A DNA stretch of 61,155 nucleotides, taken from assembly GCA_964537395.1 (NCBI GenBank), contig CAZIBN010000013.1, positions 1 to 61,155 on the forward strand, read 5' to 3'. How positions within the stretch are numbered: position 1 is the first letter of the stretch; every line of letters begins with the position of its first letter. Below, piece by piece: positions 8,530-16,222 of this stretch. This stretch comes from GWA2-66-18 sp964537395 (GTDB taxonomy: Bacteria > Elusimicrobiota > Elusimicrobia > UBA1565 > UBA9628). The notes beneath the pieces are model-generated. The model made no database searches. It was not told the origin of the DNA and was given only the letters and a program-made list of their open reading frames with translations. Position numbers and translations under genes: made by a program.

Positions 8530-9895
8530 GCCCATGGACTGCCCGAAGTGCAAGGCCCCGCTCGAGGCGGTGCACATCGCCGACGGCGTCGTCGTGCGCA
8601 ACTGCACGGCCTGCTTCGGCGTGCTGTACGAGGAGGACGACGTCGCGGTGCCGTTGAAGCTGATCGGCGCGAAGCCGGCCCGGCTCGACTGTCCGCGCTG
8701 CCGCCGGCCGATGGAGACCGCGACGGCGTACGACGGCAAGCTCGAGGTGGACCGATGCCTGGCCTGCGCCGTCTTGTGGTTCGACGCCGGCGAGATCATG
8801 ATCTTGCGCAAGCTGTCCGGCGTCGAGAACATCGCGGGCAAACGCAAGGACGACGACGAGGATGAGGTGGCGGCGGCTCCCGCCGTTGCCGTGATGCCGT
8901 CGAATCAGGGCGCGCCCAAAAAGAAGACGACCGACGACGAGCCTAAAAAGTCCGTGATCCCGCCGGAGATGTCGGGTGCAAAAAATCCGGATGAGGAGCG
9001 GGCCCCCACCGTCACCCTGGATGGGCGGCTGTATCAGCACTTCCAGACCAGCGTGCCCGTGACGACCTCCGTGCTCGGCGAGTTCCCGTGGATCGCCAAG
9101 ATCGGCGACTCCGCGCGCATGCGCGATTTCATCGCCCCCCCCTATCTTTTATCCCAGGAGGTCACCTCAACGGAATCCGTCTGGAGCGCGGGCGAATATC
9201 TGGAGCCCGAGGAGGTCTGGGCCGCGTTCGCCATGCCCGGCGCCCCGCCGGTCAAGATCGGCGTCGCCGCGGCCCAGCCCAATCCCTGGTCCGGGGAGAT
9301 CCCGGCGGTTTGGAAGATCTTCTGGCTCGCGGCGTCCGTCTGCGTCGGCGTCTATGCGTTCTTCGCGGCGACCGCATCAGGGCGCATGGTCTATCAAGGG
9401 AGCTTCGCGGTCTCGGTCTCGGACGCCGAGCGCTCGCGCGTCAGCGAGGTCTTCGAGGTGAGCGGGCGCACCTCGAACCTGGCGGTCCGCCTCGAAACGA
9501 ACCTCGCGCAGCAATGGGCGTACGTGAGCATGACCCTGATCGACGCCGACACCGATCAGGCTCTCGACTTCGGCCGCGAGCTCTCTTATTACAGCGGCGT
9601 GGACGACGGCGAGTCCTGGAGCGAGGGCAGCCCCTACGAGACCTTCTATGTGCCGAGCGTTCCGGCGGGGCGCTATTATCTGCGCGTCGAGCCCGAGACC
9701 GACGCGCCCCAGCTGAACTTCCGCGTCGCCGTGAAGCGCGACGTGCCGCTCGCGCGCCTGCCGCTGATCGCGCTCGGGATGCTTCTCCTGCCCGCGGTGT
9801 GGGCCGGGATGCGCCATAGCTCGTTCGAGAACACGCGCTGGATGGAAAGCGACCACCCGCGCACATCCTCGGACGATGAGGAGGACGACGAATGA
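8522..9895 (+). CDS. zf-TFIIB-like zinc ribbons plus C-terminal half of DUF4178, membrane-anchored
   Basis: The 457-residue protein has several parts in order. Two zf-TFIIB-type zinc ribbons come first (C-P-K-C...C-T-A-C and C-P-R-C...C-L-A-C, residues 5-85). An acidic/Lys linker follows, then the second half of a DUF4178 domain at about 165-240 (H-F-Q-T-S-V-P, V-L-G-E-F-P-W-I-A-K-I-G-D, A-P-P-Y-L-L-S-Q-E, S-A-G-E-Y-L-E-P-E-E-V). After that come a transmembrane helix near 260-280, a beta-rich extracytoplasmic domain, a second helix near 420-435 and an acidic tail. It overlaps its neighbours on both sides. The start is GTG. The DUF4178 split is described under findings. Confidence 0.8.
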   Translation: MAEPMDCPKCKAPLEAVHIADGVVVRNCTACFGVLYEEDDVAVPLKLIGAKPARLDCPRCRRPMETATAYDGKLEVDRCLACAVLWFDAGEIMILRKLSGVENIAGKRKDDDEDEVAAAPAVAVMPSNQGAPKKKTTDDEPKKSVIPPEMSGAKNPDEERAPTVTLDGRLYQHFQTSVPVTTSVLGEFPWIAKIGDSARMRDFIAPPYLLSQEVTSTESVWSAGEYLEPEEVWAAFAMPGAPPVKIGVAAAQPNPWSGEIPAVWKIFWLAASVCVGVYAFFAATASGRMVYQGSFAVSVSDAERSRVSEVFEVSGRTSNLAVRLETNLAQQWAYVSMTLIDADTDQALDFGRELSYYSGVDDGESWSEGSPYETFYVPSVPAGRYYLRVEPETDAPQLNFRVAVKRDVPLARLPLIALGMLLLPAVWAGMRHSSFENTRWMESDHPRTSSDDEEDDE

Positions 9896-10074
9896 GCCGC
9901 TGGTATCGCTGGTATGCGCTCGCCATCGCCGTCTCAACCACCTGGGCGCTGTGGACGGGGTGGTGGATGACGCCCGTCGAACGGCTGACCGGCGTGCCGA
10001 AATCCGTCCGCGACAATCCCGGCTCCTATCGTGCGCATTATTCCGGCTACCATCGATACTACGGAGGAAAGTGA
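9892..10074 (+). CDS. Small membrane protein of the DUF350/DUF4178 operon
   Basis: This is a 60-residue protein with one hydrophobic helix (A-L-A-I-A-V-S-T-T-W-A-L-W) and a polar tail ending in R-Y-Y-G-G-K. I do not know its function. It overlaps the gene before by ATGA and the DUF350 gene after it by one base, so it is a genuine operon member. Confidence 0.65.
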   Translation: MSRWYRWYALAIAVSTTWALWTGWWMTPVERLTGVPKSVRDNPGSYRAHYSGYHRYYGGK

Positions 10075-10292
10075 TGAAGAGCATCCTGGACGTGCAGCAC
10101 CTCGCCGGCGCGCTGATCTATTCGGCGCTGGGCGCGGCGGTCTTCTTCGGCTGGTTCGTGATCTTCGACAAGCTCACGCCTTACGACCTGTGGCAGGAGA
10201 TCGTGGTCAAGCAGAACCGCGCGCTCGCGACCGTCATGGCCGGGCTCTCGATCGCGATGGGCATGATCATCGCGGCCTCCATGCTCGGCTGA
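10074..10292 (+). CDS. DUF350-family membrane protein
   Basis: The 72-residue protein has two hydrophobic helices separated by a charged loop (F-D-K-L-T-P-Y-D-L-W-Q-E-I-V-V-K-Q-N-R-A-L-A). The second helix contains A-L-A-T-V-M-A-G-L-S-I-A-M-G-M-I-I-A-A, the DUF350/UPF0719 pattern seen in E. coli YjfL. The family is linked by neighbourhood to polyamine-related envelope stress genes. The start ATG overlaps the preceding stop by one base. Confidence 0.8.
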   Translation: MKSILDVQHLAGALIYSALGAAVFFGWFVIFDKLTPYDLWQEIVVKQNRALATVMAGLSIAMGMIIAASMLG

Positions 10293-10296
10293 AGCC

Positions 10297-11799
10297 GTGA
10301 ACATCGCGCTGTACGCTTCCGTCTTCATGGTCGCGACCTGCGGGCTCATTTATGAGCTCGTGGCGGGCTCGCTGGCGAGCTATCTGCTCGGCGACACGGT
10401 CCTGCAGTTCTCGACCGTCATCGGCGCGTACCTGTTCGCGATGGGCGTGGGCTCGTGGCTGTCGCGCTTCGTGGGCAAGGGGCTGGCGGCTCGGTTCGTT
10501 CAGGTCGAGATCCTGGTCGGCGTCGTGGGCGGCTTCTCGTCGACCTTCCTGTTCCTGGCCTTCGCCCACGCGGCGAGCTTCCGCGTTCTGCTGTACCTCG
10601 TCGTGTTCGTCGTGGGGACGCTCGTCGGCCTCGAGATCCCGCTGATGATGCGCATCATGAAGGACCGCCTGGACTTCAAGGATCTGGTGTCGCAGGTCCT
10701 GACGATGGACTACATCGGCGCGCTGTTCGCCTCGGTCCTGTTCCCGCTGCTGCTCGTGCCGAAGCTGGGCCTGCTGAACACGGCGCTGTTCTTCGGCTTG
10801 CTCAACGTCGGCGTCGCCGCGGCGACCTTGCATCTGCTGCGCGACGCGATCCCGCGCCGCACGGGCCTGGGCGCGGCCTGCGCCGCGGCCGCCGTCGCGC
10901 TGACCGTCGGCCTCGTTTTCTCGGGAGAGATCGCTTCGCGCGCCGAGGGCGACATGTACGCCGACGAGGTGATCTTCAGCAAGTCCTCCCCCTACCAGAA
11001 GATCGTGCTGACCCGCTGGAAGGAGGACTGGCGCCTGTTCCTCAACGGCAACCTGCAGTTCAGCACGATGGATGAGTACCGCTACCACGAGGCGCTCGTG
11101 CATCCTGCGCTTTCGGCGCATCGCGCTCCGCGAAGCGTGCTGATACTCGGCGGCGGCGACGGCCTGGCCGCGCGCGAGGTTCTGCGCGACAAGCGCGTGG
11201 AGCGAGTGATCCTGGTCGATCTGGACCCGGTGATGACCAAGCTCTTCACCACGCACGCCGCGCTCTCCGCGCTCAACGCCCACGCGCTCTCCGATCCGCG
11301 CACCGAGGTGGTCAACGCCGACGCTTATCGCTGGCTTGAGAAGAATGATCGCAGCTTCGACGTCGTGATCGTGGACTTCCCCGATCCGTCCAACTACGCC
11401 GTCGGCAAGCTCTATACGACCGCCTTCTATCGCCTGCTGAGCCGCAGGCTCGCGCCGGGCGGGATCATCACGGTGCAGTCCACCTCCCCCTTGTTCGCGC
11501 GCCAGACCTTCTGGACCGTGGTCGCGACGATGGAGGCCGCCGGCTTCGCGACGCGCCCTTATCACGCCTACGTGCCGTCGTTCGGCGAGTGGGGCTTCGT
11601 CATCGGCGCGACGGCGCCTTACCGGGTGCCCGTCAAGTTCCCCCCCGGCCTGCGCTACCTGACGCCCGAGATCGCGCGCGGCATGTTCGACTTCCCCGGC
11701 GACATGTCCCGCGTCCCCTCCGTCCCCAACCGCCTCGACACCCAGGTCCTCGTCCAGCATTACGAGCGCGAATGGGCCCGCATCAGCCACGGCGGCTGA
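10297..11799 (+). CDS. speE: Membrane-fused spermidine synthase homologue
   Basis: The 500-residue protein starts with GTG. The first half carries about six to seven membrane helices. The second half is a spermidine-synthase-type methyltransferase-fold domain with L-I-L-G-G-G-D-G-L-A-A-R-E-V near residue 285, D-L-D-P (acidic ligand for the nucleoside), I-V-D-F-P-D-P-S and S-F-G-E-W-G-F. Proteins of this layout are usually annotated as polyamine aminopropyltransferases. Their true acceptor is uncertain because the membrane part suggests a surface or lipid substrate. It lies 4 bases after the DUF350 gene. Confidence 0.85.
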   Translation: MNIALYASVFMVATCGLIYELVAGSLASYLLGDTVLQFSTVIGAYLFAMGVGSWLSRFVGKGLAARFVQVEILVGVVGGFSSTFLFLAFAHAASFRVLLYLVVFVVGTLVGLEIPLMMRIMKDRLDFKDLVSQVLTMDYIGALFASVLFPLLLVPKLGLLNTALFFGLLNVGVAAATLHLLRDAIPRRTGLGAACAAAAVALTVGLVFSGEIASRAEGDMYADEVIFSKSSPYQKIVLTRWKEDWRLFLNGNLQFSTMDEYRYHEALVHPALSAHRAPRSVLILGGGDGLAAREVLRDKRVERVILVDLDPVMTKLFTTHAALSALNAHALSDPRTEVVNADAYRWLEKNDRSFDVVIVDFPDPSNYAVGKLYTTAFYRLLSRRLAPGGIITVQSTSPLFARQTFWTVVATMEAAGFATRPYHAYVPSFGEWGFVIGATAPYRVPVKFPPGLRYLTPEIARGMFDFPGDMSRVPSVPNRLDTQVLVQHYEREWARISHGG

Positions 11800-11807
11800 T
11801 CCAGGAT

Positions 11808-11889
11808 ATGGTGTCAGGCCTACCGGTAGTTACAGTATTCAGATTTGAAACCCCATGAATACTGTAACTACCGGTAGGCCTGACACCAT
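11808..11889. repeat. 34-bp perfect inverted repeat, GTCAGGC family
   Basis: Arms 11808-11841 and 11856-11889 are perfectly complementary over 34 bases around a 14-base loop. The ends read ATGGTGTCAGGCCT and its complement. The element separates the spermidine-synthase-like gene from the FAD oxidoreductase, ending 9 bases before the GTG start of the latter. It looks like a MITE-like insertion into an operon. Confidence 0.9.
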
Positions 11890-11898
11890 TCTTCCATC

Positions 11899-13488
11899 GT
11901 GCTGACTCGCCGGGAGTTCATCGGCGGGGCCGTGGCCACCGCGTTCCTCGCGTCCTGCCGGGGCGAGCAGCAGATCCCCGGCGAAATGCTCGGGCCGAAC
12001 CATGCTCTGGGGCATAAGCTAAGCCTTGGCGGCTTTGCGGCTCCGGAGAAGATCGAGCGCGTGCCGGTCGTGATCGTCGGAGGCGGCGTGGCCGGCCTGT
12101 CGGCGGGGTGGAAGCTCCGGCGTTCGGGCTATGACGGGTTCGTTCTTCTCGACCTCGAGACGCAGGCGGGCGGCAACGCGGCCTGGGGCGAGAACGAGGT
12201 CAGCCGTTACCCGTGGGGCGCGCATTACCTGCCCGTTCCGGGGCCCCACGCGCGCGCGGTACGCGAGCTGTTGCGCGAGCTGAAGGTGATCACCGGAGAG
12301 AAAGGCGGCAAGCCCGTGTACGACGAGTCCCTTCTGTGCCACGCCCCCGAGGAGCGGCTCTATATCCATGGCCGCTGGCAGGACGGGCTTTACCCCCGGC
12401 TCGGCGCCACGGCGGCGGATCTGGCCGAGCGCGACCGGTTCCATGCGCAGATCGCGGCGCTGCGCCGCCGCGTCGGCCGGGACGGGCGGCCGGCCTTCGC
12501 GATCCCGATGGAGAACAGCTCTCGCGATCCCGAGCTCCTCGCGCTCGACCGCCTCTCGATGGCCGCCTGGCTCGATCAGAACGGCTATCGCTCACCGGGG
12601 CTGCGGTGGTACGTCGAGTACGGCTGCCGCGACGACTTCGGCGGGACGCTCCCGGAGGTCTCGGCCTGGGCGGGGCTTCATTATTACGCGGCGCGCGGCG
12701 AGGGCGACGACGACGCGTTCCTGGTCTGGCCTGAGGGCACTGGGTTCCTCACGCGCAAGCTCGCCGAGTCCCTTGGCTCGCGCGTGCGCACCGGGGCCCT
12801 GGCCTACGAGGTCGCCCCGGATGGCGACGGCGTGCGCGTCGACTACTACGACGCCGCGTCGGGCGGCACCCGGCGCATCCTCGCGAAGCGCGCGATCGTC
12901 TGCGCCCCCCGCTTCGTCGCGCGCCGCATCGTCAAGCCGCTTCGCGACAGCAAAGCTCCTTCAGGTTTCACCTATGCGCCGTGGTTCATCGCGAACCTCA
13001 CCGTCGAGAATCCGCCGGCCGGCGTCGGCGCGTCCCCCGCGTGGGATAACGTGCTCTACTCCGGCGAGGGCCTCGGCTACGTGAACGCGACGCATCAGAG
13101 CTTTTCCCTGGACCGGCGGCGGTCGGTGTGGACATATTACCACCCGCTCACCGGGAATCCCGACGCCCAGCGCGCGGCCGCCTACAAAAGGAGCCTCGCC
13201 GAATGGCGAGACATCTGCCTGACCGACCTCGAGCGCGCTCTTCCCGGGCTTCGCAAGCGGGTAACCCGGCTCGACGGCTGGGTGTGGGGCCACGCCATGA
13301 TACTGCCCAAGCCCGGCTTCGTCTGGAGCCAGGAGCGCCTAGACGCGGCCAAGCCTATCGGCGCGATCCATTTCGCCCACTCCGACCTGTCGGGCTTCTC
13401 GATCTTCGAGGAAGCCAACGATCGCGGCGTGCGCGCGGCCGAGGCGGTTCTCGCTGCGTTAGGAAAATCCTTCCGCTCGAGCTTGTGA
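11899..13488 (+). CDS. Tat-exported FAD-dependent oxidoreductase
   Basis: The 529-residue protein begins with a twin-arginine motif (T-R-R-E-F-I-G-G) and a possible lipobox (F-L-A-S-C), so it may be a periplasmic lipoprotein. A Rossmann FAD-binding motif follows at about residues 55-85 (V-V-I-V-G-G-G-V-A-G-L-S-A-G) with an acidic end at D-L-E. A second cofactor segment lies near the end (F-A-H-S-D-L-S-G-F-S-I-F-E-E-A). It belongs to the amine oxidase/phytoene desaturase-like fold. Its place after a spermidine-synthase homologue suggests an amine or polyamine-derived substrate; that is inference. The start is GTG, without a good Shine-Dalgarno. Confidence 0.8.
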   Translation: MLTRREFIGGAVATAFLASCRGEQQIPGEMLGPNHALGHKLSLGGFAAPEKIERVPVVIVGGGVAGLSAGWKLRRSGYDGFVLLDLETQAGGNAAWGENEVSRYPWGAHYLPVPGPHARAVRELLRELKVITGEKGGKPVYDESLLCHAPEERLYIHGRWQDGLYPRLGATAADLAERDRFHAQIAALRRRVGRDGRPAFAIPMENSSRDPELLALDRLSMAAWLDQNGYRSPGLRWYVEYGCRDDFGGTLPEVSAWAGLHYYAARGEGDDDAFLVWPEGTGFLTRKLAESLGSRVRTGALAYEVAPDGDGVRVDYYDAASGGTRRILAKRAIVCAPRFVARRIVKPLRDSKAPSGFTYAPWFIANLTVENPPAGVGASPAWDNVLYSGEGLGYVNATHQSFSLDRRRSVWTYYHPLTGNPDAQRAAAYKRSLAEWRDICLTDLERALPGLRKRVTRLDGWVWGHAMILPKPGFVWSQERLDAAKPIGAIHFAHSDLSGFSIFEEANDRGVRAAEAVLAALGKSFRSSL

Positions 13489-13507
13489 CGCTTTCCGTTA
13501 CCTGAAA

Positions 13508-13549
13508 GTTATCCCCAGCGTTTCCAACGTTGGAAGTGCTGGGGATAAT
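13508..13549. repeat. REP-like palindrome, TTCCAACGTTGGAA family, copy 1
   Basis: The outer arms TTATCCCCAGC and GCTGGGGATAA enclose TTCCAACGTTGGAA, itself a perfect palindrome. With two G-U pairs the whole element folds into one long hairpin. A second copy lies at 32169-32210. It sits between two convergent genes but lacks a T-run. Confidence 0.8.
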
Positions 13550-13566
13550 TCCGAGAACGCGTCCCT

Positions 13567-14511
13567 TTACGCCGGGTTCTTGAGGCAGGCCTCGGCGATG
13601 CTCGGGGCGGTGAAGCCGTACTTCTCGTAGAGCTCCTCGGGCGTGGCGGACTCGCCGAAGGAGCGCAGGCCGAGGCGGACGACCGGGCAGGAGATTCCGC
13701 GCTCGGCGATGGCCTCGCACACCGCGGAACCGAGGCCGCCGTGGACGTTGTGGTCCTCGACGGTGATGATGCGCTGGGAGTCGGCCGCGAGCTTGGCGAC
13801 GGTCTCGCCGTCGAATGGCAGGAGCGTGGACGCGTTGGCGACGCGCACCGCGAAGCCCTTGGCTTCGAGGAGCTTGGCGGCTTCAACGGCGTGCGGCACG
13901 GGGCCGCCCGAGGCGATGATGGTCGCCTGGTACTTCGCCGGCTTCTTGGCGGGCTCGAAGATCACGTCGATCTTGTTGGGCTGCCACTTGTAGTCGGCGC
14001 CGTGGACGTCGGGCATCTTTTGGCGCGTGAGGCGGATATAGACGGGCCCCTTGTGCTCGATCATCCAGCGCACGGCCTGCTGGGTCTCGGTATGGTCGGC
14101 GGGTTGAAGAATGGTCATGTGCGGGAGCGCGCGCATCGCGGCCACGTCCTCAAGGCCCATCTGCGAGGTTCCGTCCTCGCCGATGCCGATGCCGGCGTGC
14201 GTGCCGACGAGCTTCATGTTGGTCTGGTTGTACGCGGCCGAGACGCGGATGGACTCGACGCGGCCGATCAGGAAGCAGGCGAAGGAGGTCAGCACCGGGA
14301 TCTTGCCGGAGAGCGCTAAGCCCGCGGCGACGCCGATCATGTTCTGCTCGGCGATGCCCATCTCGAAGTGGCGGGCCGGGTACTTCTTCATGAACGGCTG
14401 GGTCATCGTGGACTTGGAGAGGTCGGCATCCAGGACGACGAGGTTGGGGTTGGTCTCGGCGATCTCGAGGATCGTCTCGCCGAAGGATTCGCGCGTCGCT
14501 TTAGCGGCCAT
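13567..14511 (-). CDS. Transketolase, C-terminal subunit
   Basis: The 314-residue protein corresponds to the pyrimidine-binding and C-terminal domains of transketolase. It shows F-E-M-G-I-A-E-Q-N-M-I-G-V-A-A-G-L-A (catalytic Glu in A-E-Q-N), T-H-A-G-I-G-I-G-E-D-G and Q-P-A-D-H-T-E-T. The start at 14511 (M-A-A-K-A-T-R-E) is the last plausible one; a frame open to 14757 is a shadow of the upstream gene. It overlaps the N-terminal subunit gene by 11 bases. Split transketolases of this kind are known in archaea and several bacterial phyla. The enzyme moves two-carbon units in the pentose phosphate pathway. Confidence 0.92.
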   Translation of the reverse strand: MAAKATRESFGETILEIAETNPNLVVLDADLSKSTMTQPFMKKYPARHFEMGIAEQNMIGVAAGLALSGKIPVLTSFACFLIGRVESIRVSAAYNQTNMKLVGTHAGIGIGEDGTSQMGLEDVAAMRALPHMTILQPADHTETQQAVRWMIEHKGPVYIRLTRQKMPDVHGADYKWQPNKIDVIFEPAKKPAKYQATIIASGGPVPHAVEAAKLLEAKGFAVRVANASTLLPFDGETVAKLAADSQRIITVEDHNVHGGLGSAVCEAIAERGISCPVVRLGLRSFGESATPEELYEKYGFTAPSIAEACLKNPA

Positions 14512-15337
14512 TCTCGATCTCCTTGACGGCCTTGTCCGCGTCTTCCTTCTTGGGGGCGTTCCCGTGCCAGGCGATGTTGTTCTCCATGAAGGAGACGCCC
14601 TTGCCCTTGATCGTTTTCGCGACGATGCACTGAGGCTTGCCGTCTTTCGCGGCCCACGCCTTTGCGAGAGCCTTCTCGACGGCATCGAGATCGTGGCCGT
14701 CGATCGCCTGCACTTCCCAGTTGAAGGTCTTGAGCTTGTCGGCGAGAGGCTCGACATTCATGACCTCGTTGACCGGGCCGTCGATCTGGCCGTTGTTGAA
14801 GTCCACGATCGCGATGAGGTTGTCGAGCTTGAACTTGGGAGCGGACATGAAGGCCTCCCAGCACTGGCCTTCCTGCATCTCGCCGTCGCCGAGGACGACG
14901 ACGGTCTTCCAGTCCTTCTTGTCGGTCTTGGCGGCGATCGCCATGCCGACGCCGACGGAGAGGCCTTGGCCGAGCGAGCCCGTCGAGAATTCGATGCCGG
15001 GCAGGCGCAGGCGGTCGGGGTGGCCCTGCAGGGGCGAGCCGAGCTTGCGCAAAGTCATCAGGTCCGCGGCCGGGAAGTAGCCGCGATGCGCCATCACGGA
15101 ATAGAGCGCCGGGCAGGCATGGCCCTTCGAGAGGATGAAGCGGTCCCGGCCTTCCCAGTCGGGCTTCTTCGGGTCGTGCTTCAGGAACTTCCAGTACAGC
15201 ACAGCAAGTATGTCGATGATGGAGAGCGAGCCGCCGGGATGTCCGTTGCCGGCCGCCTCGATCATGCGGATGATGTCGACGCGCATCTGCTTCGTGAGTG
15301 ACTTCAGGTCCGTCGGGGCGGTGGTCGCGGTGGGCAT
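14501..15337 (-). CDS. Transketolase, N-terminal subunit
   Basis: The 278-residue protein is the thiamine-diphosphate-binding domain: G-N-G-H-P-G-G-S-L-S-I-I-D-I-L, S-K-G-H-A-C-P-A-L-Y, G-S-L-G-Q-G-L-S-V-G-V-G-M-A and G-D-G-E-M-Q-E-G-Q-C-W-E-A with a following N-N. TAGAAT at 15344-15349 (minus strand) is exactly 6 bases before the ATG, so the mRNA is probably leaderless. The gene is divergent from the purine nucleoside phosphorylase gene. Both would feed ribose phosphate into central metabolism. Confidence 0.93.
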   Translation of the reverse strand: MPTATTAPTDLKSLTKQMRVDIIRMIEAAGNGHPGGSLSIIDILAVLYWKFLKHDPKKPDWEGRDRFILSKGHACPALYSVMAHRGYFPAADLMTLRKLGSPLQGHPDRLRLPGIEFSTGSLGQGLSVGVGMAIAAKTDKKDWKTVVVLGDGEMQEGQCWEAFMSAPKFKLDNLIAIVDFNNGQIDGPVNEVMNVEPLADKLKTFNWEVQAIDGHDLDAVEKALAKAWAAKDGKPQCIVAKTIKGKGVSFMENNIAWHGNAPKKEDADKAVKEIENGR

Positions 15338-15343
15338 GACAAA

Positions 15344-15380
15344 ATTCTACCAAAACCCGGTCGTATGGTTGTGATAGAAT
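15344..15380. promoter_or_regulatory. Divergent leaderless-type promoter pair
   Basis: Two TAGAAT hexamers face away from each other: 15344-15349 on the minus strand (6 bases before the transketolase ATG) and 15375-15380 on the plus strand (7 bases before the phosphorylase ATG). Only 50 bases separate the two start codons, so both promoters share the same short region. Confidence 0.65.
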
Positions 15381-15387
15381 CGCACCT

Positions 15388-16218
15388 ATGAAAGTTAATC
15401 TCTATATCGGCGCGATCCGCAAGGCGGCGGCGTTCATCAAGAAGCGGGCTCCCGGATTCACGCCCGAGATCGGCTTCGTGCTCGGCTCCGGCCTGGCGAT
15501 GGCCGTCCCCCCCCTCGAGAAGACTTTGATCATCCCCTATCGCGACATCCCCGGATTCCCGCGCACCACGGTCCCGGGCCACGAGGGGAAGCTCATATTG
15601 GGTCGCTCGGCCGGACGCTCGGTCGCCGTCATGCAGGGCCGCTTCCATTATTATGAAGGCCATGCGATGGAAGACATCGCCCTTCCCATCCGCGCGCTCG
15701 AGTACATGGGCCTCAAGACGATGATCGTGACCGCCGCCGTCGGCTCGATGCGCGAGAAGGTCAAGCCGGGCCACTTCACCGTCATCACCGACCACATCAA
15801 CCTGATGGGCCGCAATCCGTTGCGCGCGTTTCATGAAGAGGAGTTCGGGACGATGTTTCCGGACATGACCCAGGCGTACGACCTGCGCCTGAGCAAGGTC
15901 ATTCTCGCTGCGTGCCGCAAGCGCAAGGTCAACGTGCATCAGGGCGTGTATGTCGCCGTCGGCGGACCTTCTTATGAGACGCCGGCCGAGATCCGAGCCT
16001 TCCGCGCGCTCGGCGGCGACGTGGTCGGCATGTCTGTCGTGCCCGAAGTCGTGCCCGCGCGGCAGATGGGCCTGACCACCGCCGCCCTGGTCTGGACTTC
16101 CAACATGGCCGCGGGCCTTCCCGGAGCGATCCAGAACCACGGCGACGTGCTGGCGCTCGGCGCCCGCGTGTCCGACGATCTTCGCGGCGTTCTCTCCGAC
16201 CTGATCAAGGTCGTGTAG
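15388..16218 (+). CDS. Purine nucleoside phosphorylase
   Basis: The 276-residue protein has the trimeric PNP pattern: F-V-L-G-S-G-L near the start, a P-G-H-E-G loop, Q-G-R-F-H-Y-Y-E-G-H, V-T-A-A-V-G-S-M and G-G-P-S-Y-E-T-P-A-E-I, then G-M-S-V-V-P-E and S-N-M-A-A-G. It should split inosine, guanosine or xanthosine with phosphate to base and ribose-1-phosphate. TAGAAT ends 7 bases before the ATG, so the message is probably leaderless. It is followed after 4 bases by the pyrimidine phosphorylase gene, giving a nucleoside salvage operon. Confidence 0.93.
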   Translation: MKVNLYIGAIRKAAAFIKKRAPGFTPEIGFVLGSGLAMAVPPLEKTLIIPYRDIPGFPRTTVPGHEGKLILGRSAGRSVAVMQGRFHYYEGHAMEDIALPIRALEYMGLKTMIVTAAVGSMREKVKPGHFTVITDHINLMGRNPLRAFHEEEFGTMFPDMTQAYDLRLSKVILAACRKRKVNVHQGVYVAVGGPSYETPAEIRAFRALGGDVVGMSVVPEVVPARQMGLTTAALVWTSNMAAGLPGAIQNHGDVLALGARVSDDLRGVLSDLIKVV

Positions 16219-16222
16219 CCGT

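Noticed and set aside
10267..11790. Long open frame (507 codons) antisense to the spermidine-synthase-like gene
   Set aside because: It has a shadow composition (Arg, His, Glu, Asp and Gly rich, no domain) and lies entirely opposite a clear gene. High G+C makes such frames common. The frames at 2770-4146, 30089-32347, 33639-35732, 35489-37393, 47405-49543 and 51128-53341 were rejected for the same reason.
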